Shown here: positions 5,440 to 9,200 of the stretch, one piece after another
Position numbering within the stretch: position 1 is the stretch's first letter
Layout of the letters: each line of letters opens with the position of its first letter
From: an uncultured Bacilli bacterium
GTDB taxonomy: Bacteria; Bacillota_I; Bacilli_A; RFN20; CAG-826
Direction: 5' to 3'
NCBI GenBank assembly: GCA_944342125.1
Contig: CALVMF010000046.1
Coordinates: 1 to 9,200, forward strand
DNA: 9,200 nt
Position numbers and translations under genes: made by a program
The notes under the pieces: model-generated
Database searches by the model: none
Told to the model about the DNA's origin: nothing
The model's input: only the letters and a program-made list of their open reading frames with translations

Positions 5440-7880
5440 TATTCCATATCCTTATCTATAAAGTTTCTTTTAAAACATATATCGCTAAATTTGCAATAAC
5501 TGCAGCTCTCTGAAGGCTTATCATTACTTTTTCTAAACGGCCATATATAAAAACTGCCAAAAGCGATTCTTCTTACGCTATCTATCAGATTTTCTTCTAC
5601 TTTTTTACTTAAAAGAATGAAATCATCTGGTTTGCATAATCTACTTTTGGCTTTTCCATTTCCGCTAAGTTCAGGTTTCCCATTTTTAGTTTTCTTTTTG
5701 GTTGATAGACCAATTACAAATTCACTTTTTTTACTAACATCATTAATTGAATAATCAAAAAGTGACAAGGAATCATAATCATCATAAAAAGCTCCATCGT
5801 ACATTATTGTTTCTTTGTCTTCATCGCTTGGATTTATATAATTATAAAATTTGCCAGCATTAATCACCATTTTCTCAAGGAATACGCCACGAACATACTT
5901 GTCCTTAAAATGAAAACTTGGATTATTTTCTAAAAGATAAATATAAGTTGGTAATTGAAGATTGGAAGAATAGTTTAAAACAGCTGACTTACTGAAGGTA
6001 TCTCTTCCTGTTTTATAATCAATTATATATAAAGAGTGATCGCTCATCTCTAAAATACTATCTGGGTAACCTATTAAGCTTGTTTTATAACTGATAGTTT
6101 CAACCTTAACAGGGTTAAAATCTATGAATTTATAGCAGTCTATGTCTACAAATTTAAAAAGTTTCATTTCGTGATTCTCGTCAATTAGTGACATATTAGC
6201 TTTATGTGGCAAAACAATTAAATCGATTGCTTGCTTTATCTCAAAAGAAAGTCGCTTTAATATAATTTGGTCTTTTTCACTTAAAGACTCATAATTAACG
6301 CTAGCAGCAAGTAAAGCATTTTTAAAGGCTTCATCAAAATCGAAATTGGTTTCATAAACATGTTCAAGTATCGAATGAATTATTGTTCCTTCTTTTTGAT
6401 AAATACTTGTCTCATTAATAGATAAATTTAATATTTTCGAAACGAAATATTGAAAAGGACAATCGTGAAAAACCTTAAGGTTACTATAGGAATATTCTTT
6501 AGTTGAATCATATTCAAAATTAGAAAGTTTTTTGAAATTTGAAGAATACGTTTCTAAATTTTCATTGTTAAACAAGGCTTTAAATGTTATTAATTCATCT
6601 GTGATGACTCCGCTTTTTTTAAATTTATCTAAAGCGTTACGGTAATAAAGATTAGTTAACTCTTTTACATATTCCACTTCTTGATTTTCATTTGCTATTT
6701 TATGGAAGCCAAAATCATCAAAGTAATAACTTTTTGAATATCTACCATTGTTGTCCTTCAAATGATAAGAATAAAAATTCACATTCTTAAAATTAATAAA
6801 AGCTCTGTCCAGTTTAGAATTCATTAAGTTTTTATTGTTTAAACTATCTAACCCGTGTGAATAAAGAAAATCATAAGAAAAATATTTATTATCTTTTATT
6901 GCTTTAGGTAAAAAAGAAGAGTCTAATCCTATAATGTAATAACGTTTATTAATATCGAATGAAAATCGATTTTTGAAAGTTATAGCGTTAATATAACAAT
7001 CACTTTCTTTAATCGACAAAGTACTTAATATTTCTTTAAAATTTAGTTTCTTGTTGGAAATTTGATTAAATTCATAAAAAGACAAGGTGTTATAAACAAG
7101 TTCAAATTCTTCTTTATCGTAGCGTTCTTTATTCTTATTTAAGTAATTCAATACATCAAACTTTTCGTTGATAACAGGATAAATATCTTTAAAAATTTGA
7201 CTATTAGTTAGAGCATCATTCCTTTCAACGTTTATAGGTAAGTTTAGATTTTGTAAAAACAAATCTAAGTAAAATTGATATCTATCTAAATCTAAAATAA
7301 CTTCAAATTCACCTGGATTAGCACCTTCATCAATTTGCCTTAAAATATCATTTAAAACATATTTTAGCTCATCCCCTATACTAAAAAATTCATGGTAATG
7401 ATATTCATCACGTGTTGGCATTATCTGAGCTAAAGTTTCAAATTCATAATTTGATAAATTAAGTTCTTTGATAAAATTTTTAACTAAGTTGGAATCCTCA
7501 TAATTTAAAAAAATAATTTTCCTATTTAACAATAAATTTAAGAAGTCATCATTAAGAAATAACAACTTATTTTCCTTTAAAACTCTGCAAAACCTCAATA
7601 TTTCTTCAGAAGTCTCGTCATCTAATGATGGTTTATAAAAGGCATATTTAGCAATTTCTCTAATGGTAGAAAAACTTTTATCTCTAATAACTTCAAGACC
7701 TATCTTTAAAACATTTTTATCTAGATAATAACCTCTTAGATTTCTGATTATCTCATCAAAGGTAAAAAACTTAAAATTCAAAAAAGGATTTAATTTTCTT
7801 TCAGATAAAAAGTAACTTCTTAACTCGCTAGGAGCAATAAAAATCACTTCATCTTTTTTAATTAAATCTTTTAATGGCAT
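5439..7880 (-). CDS. addB: ATP-dependent helicase/nuclease subunit B (AddB/RexB-like), short
   Basis: This is the partner of AddA: an inactivated helicase-like body plus a second RecB-type nuclease with an iron-sulphur cluster. In AddAB it cuts one strand and, in studied members, helps recognise Chi. At 813 residues it is much shorter than Bacillus AddB (about 1160). The N-terminus begins with VIFIAPSELRSYFLSE (12-27), which aligns in type with the segment after Walker A in AddB, and I see no P-loop, so ATP binding is unlikely; RexB proteins likewise lack it. The mid-protein IIGLDSSFLP (316-325) resembles the conserved AddB segment with GxxxxxxP. The nuclease is clear: YSNLKVFHDCPFQYF (465-479), EGTIIHSILE (497-506), GYPD (604-607), IDYKTG (620-625) and Q642/Y646. 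Cys474, 793, 796 and 802 (C, then CxxC and C after five) fit the AddB [4Fe-4S] ligands. A basic loop lies at 728-748. The start is 3 bases after the gatB stop, with only a weak purine-rich site. Confidence 0.9.
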   Translation of the reverse strand: MPLKDLIKKDEVIFIAPSELRSYFLSERKLNPFLNFKFFTFDEIIRNLRGYYLDKNVLKIGLEVIRDKSFSTIREIAKYAFYKPSLDDETSEEILRFCRVLKENKLLFLNDDFLNLLLNRKIIFLNYEDSNLVKNFIKELNLSNYEFETLAQIMPTRDEYHYHEFFSIGDELKYVLNDILRQIDEGANPGEFEVILDLDRYQFYLDLFLQNLNLPINVERNDALTNSQIFKDIYPVINEKFDVLNYLNKNKERYDKEEFELVYNTLSFYEFNQISNKKLNFKEILSTLSIKESDCYINAITFKNRFSFDINKRYYIIGLDSSFLPKAIKDNKYFSYDFLYSHGLDSLNNKNLMNSKLDRAFINFKNVNFYSYHLKDNNGRYSKSYYFDDFGFHKIANENQEVEYVKELTNLYYRNALDKFKKSGVITDELITFKALFNNENLETYSSNFKKLSNFEYDSTKEYSYSNLKVFHDCPFQYFVSKILNLSINETSIYQKEGTIIHSILEHVYETNFDFDEAFKNALLAASVNYESLSEKDQIILKRLSFEIKQAIDLIVLPHKANMSLIDENHEMKLFKFVDIDCYKFIDFNPVKVETISYKTSLIGYPDSILEMSDHSLYIIDYKTGRDTFSKSAVLNYSSNLQLPTYIYLLENNPSFHFKDKYVRGVFLEKMVINAGKFYNYINPSDEDKETIMYDGAFYDDYDSLSLFDYSINDVSKKSEFVIGLSTKKKTKNGKPELSGNGKAKSRLCKPDDFILLSKKVEENLIDSVRRIAFGSFYIWPFRKSNDKPSESCSYCKFSDICFKRNFIDKDME
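5449..5453 (-). promoter_or_regulatory. Ribosome binding site of addA within the addB 3' end
   Basis: AAGGA lies on the minus strand 9 bases before the addA ATG at 5439, inside the last codons of addB. Together with the TAATG stop/start overlap it fixes the addA start and suggests translational coupling, giving matched amounts of the two subunits. Confidence 0.6.
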
Positions 7881-7883
7881 TAT

Positions 7884-9200
7884 CTACTTTTTGAGTTCTT
7901 CTAAAATAAACTTATTAGCAATTGCAGGATTAACTTTTCCGCCAGTTTTCTTCATTATTTGACCCATAACAAAGCCTTGAGTTCTAGTTTTACCAGCTTT
8001 AAAATCGTCTCTTAAAGTAGGATTGGCATCAAGAACCTCTAAAACTAGTTTATGAATTTCATTTTCATCGCTAATTAAAACTGCGCCTAACTCTTTTTGA
8101 ATGATGAGAGGAGACTTATTTTCCTTAACAAGTTTTTCAAAAATTTGTTTACCTTGTGAAGAATTAATTTTCTTAGATTGCAATAATTCAACAAGTTCGC
8201 TTATAAATTTTGGCTCAGCCTTAAAATCTTTGATTGCTATGTTATTTTTATTTAAATATCCATTAACATCACTGATGATAAAGTTTGCTAGAGGTTGATA
8301 AAGCTTAGTAAATTTCGCTGCTTCATCATAAAAATCAGCCATATCTACGCTGGTTAAAATAATCTTAGCATCAACATCGTTTAAGCCATAGCTATTCAAA
8401 AATCTTTCAAGCTTTTGGTCATATAATTCAGGGCAGGTATCAATTGCATCTTTTACAAACTCATCTGAAAGTCTGATTGGCGGAATGTTTGGTTCAGTAA
8501 AGTATTTATAATCCGCAGCATCAGTTTTCTTTCTCATTAAAACGGTTTCTTTTTTAGCTTCGTCGTAACGTCTTGTTTCTTGCTCTACTTCTTTGCCTAA
8601 GAGCAAAAGTTCGCTTTGTCTTCTTGCTTCAAAGTCGATTGCCTTTTCAACATTAGCAATCGAATTAAGATTTTTAATTTCAACCTTAGTTCCAAACTTG
8701 TCGCTTCCAAAAGGTCTAATAGATACATTAACATCGCATCTTAAAGAGCCTTCTTCCATTTTTCCATCACTGACATTAGAAAAAGTGACTATTTCACGAA
8801 TTTTTTCAACATATTTTCTAGCTTCTTCGCCACTTCTTATCTCTGGCTTAGAAACAATTTCAATTAAAGGTATTCCAGCACGATTATAATCGACTAATGT
8901 ATAATCGCTGAAATGGTGTTGCATACAGGTATCTTCTTCCATATGTAATCTTTCGATACCAATTTGCTTGTTCTCGCCATTTACATTAATTGTTAAATAG
9001 CCTTCACTTCCAATTGGTCTAGCTTGTTGAGTGATTTGGAATCCTTTTGGAAGATCAGCGTAGAAATAATTTTTACGATCAAACCAAATTTCTTGATCGA
9101 TATGCATATGAAGAGCATTAGAAACACGGATTGCATTTCTTACTGCTTCTTTATTTACTCGAGGCATTGTGCCAGGAAAAGCCATATCAAAAGGTACAAC
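7884..9200 (-). CDS. gatB: Asp/Glu-tRNA amidotransferase subunit B (GatB), 5' end outside window
   Basis: GatB is the tRNA-binding and phosphorylating subunit of the cytoplasmic GatCAB complex, which converts Glu-tRNA(Gln) and/or Asp-tRNA(Asn) to the cognate aminoacyl-tRNA using ammonia from GatA. The frame is open to the right edge with 438 residues visible; roughly the first 35-40 of about 475 residues are missing, so the Met at 9185 is internal. Counting from that Met, family motifs include FPGTMPRVNKEAV (3-15), FDRKNYFYADLPKGFQI (35-51), LVDYNRAGIPLIEIV (97-111), KMEEGSLRCDVNVSIRP (142-158), EIKNLNS (169-175) and TRRYDEA (204-210). A helical/YqeY-like tail (from about 285) ends with FVMGQIMKKTGGKVNP (405-420). 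Where many GatB proteins have a CPVC motif before the FPGT segment, this one reads VPFD, as in several Bacilli lacking these cysteines. It is the first gene of a tight leftward block with addB and addA; gatC and gatA probably lie beyond the edge. Confidence 0.97.
   Translation of the reverse strand, partial: VVPFDMAFPGTMPRVNKEAVRNAIRVSNALHMHIDQEIWFDRKNYFYADLPKGFQITQQARPIGSEGYLTINVNGENKQIGIERLHMEEDTCMQHHFSDYTLVDYNRAGIPLIEIVSKPEIRSGEEARKYVEKIREIVTFSNVSDGKMEEGSLRCDVNVSIRPFGSDKFGTKVEIKNLNSIANVEKAIDFEARRQSELLLLGKEVEQETRRYDEAKKETVLMRKKTDAADYKYFTEPNIPPIRLSDEFVKDAIDTCPELYDQKLERFLNSYGLNDVDAKIILTSVDMADFYDEAAKFTKLYQPLANFIISDVNGYLNKNNIAIKDFKAEPKFISELVELLQSKKINSSQGKQIFEKLVKENKSPLIIQKELGAVLISDENEIHKLVLEVLDANPTLRDDFKAGKTRTQGFVMGQIMKKTGGKVNPAIANKFILEELKK

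Noticed and set aside
1750..7880. The helicase plus nuclease pair as a new phage defence system
   Set aside because: All motifs and the gene order fit ordinary AddAB recombination proteins; no accessory defence gene or mobile element lies beside them.
8101..8889. Two rightward frames opposite gatB (8101-8298, 8593-8889)
   Set aside because: They are antisense shadows of conserved GatB sequence with no ribosome sites or recognisable domains.
9183..9185. ATG at 9185 as the true gatB start
   Set aside because: GatB family sequence continues upstream of it in frame to the window edge, and the expected N-terminal 35-40 residues precede this segment.

Overview
The window is strongly AT-rich DNA from a low-GC bacterium. 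AddA-, AddB- and GatB-type proteins and Bacillus-like signals point to Bacillota, perhaps an Erysipelotrichia/RF39-like or other reduced Bacilli/Mycoplasmatota-related lineage; this placement is inference. UGG encodes the tryptophans I checked, and the long frames run uninterrupted under the standard code, so there is no sign of UGA reassigned to Trp.

Layout. Positions 1-410 hold no confident gene. They contain a possible edge fragment of a leftward gene, a cluster of 15-bp-spaced repeats and a palindrome (230-268), an intrinsic terminator (310-334, minus) and a perfect 10-bp hairpin (374-397). A leftward tRNA-Ala with anticodon CGC lies at 411-486 with its own promoter (498-526). Divergent from it is a rightward flavin-reductase-family gene (652-1578), whose C-terminus looks like a protochlorophyllide-reductase (PCP_red-like) helical domain. 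A hairpin-forming inverted repeat (583-612) overlaps its best promoter candidate. A short AT-rich convergent spacer (1579-1749) separates it from a leftward block filling the rest of the window.

The leftward block is gatB (7884-9200, N-terminus beyond the right edge), addB (5439-7880) and addA (1750-5439). The junctions are very tight: a 3-nt gap between gatB and addB, and a TAATG one-base overlap between addB and addA. They are probably cotranscribed from a promoter outside the window. AddA and AddB form the helicase-nuclease that processes double-strand DNA ends for RecA-dependent recombination. GatB is the tRNA-binding and kinase subunit of the amidotransferase that makes Gln-tRNA(Gln) and/or Asn-tRNA(Asn). 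Sharing a transcript links translation and DNA repair by position only; no functional link is implied.

I found no convincing new defence or mobile system. The most notable points are the short AddB without a visible Walker A motif, the flavin reductase/PCP_red-like fusion, the CGC-anticodon tRNA-Ala in an AT-rich genome, and the operator-like repeats in the left intergenic region.
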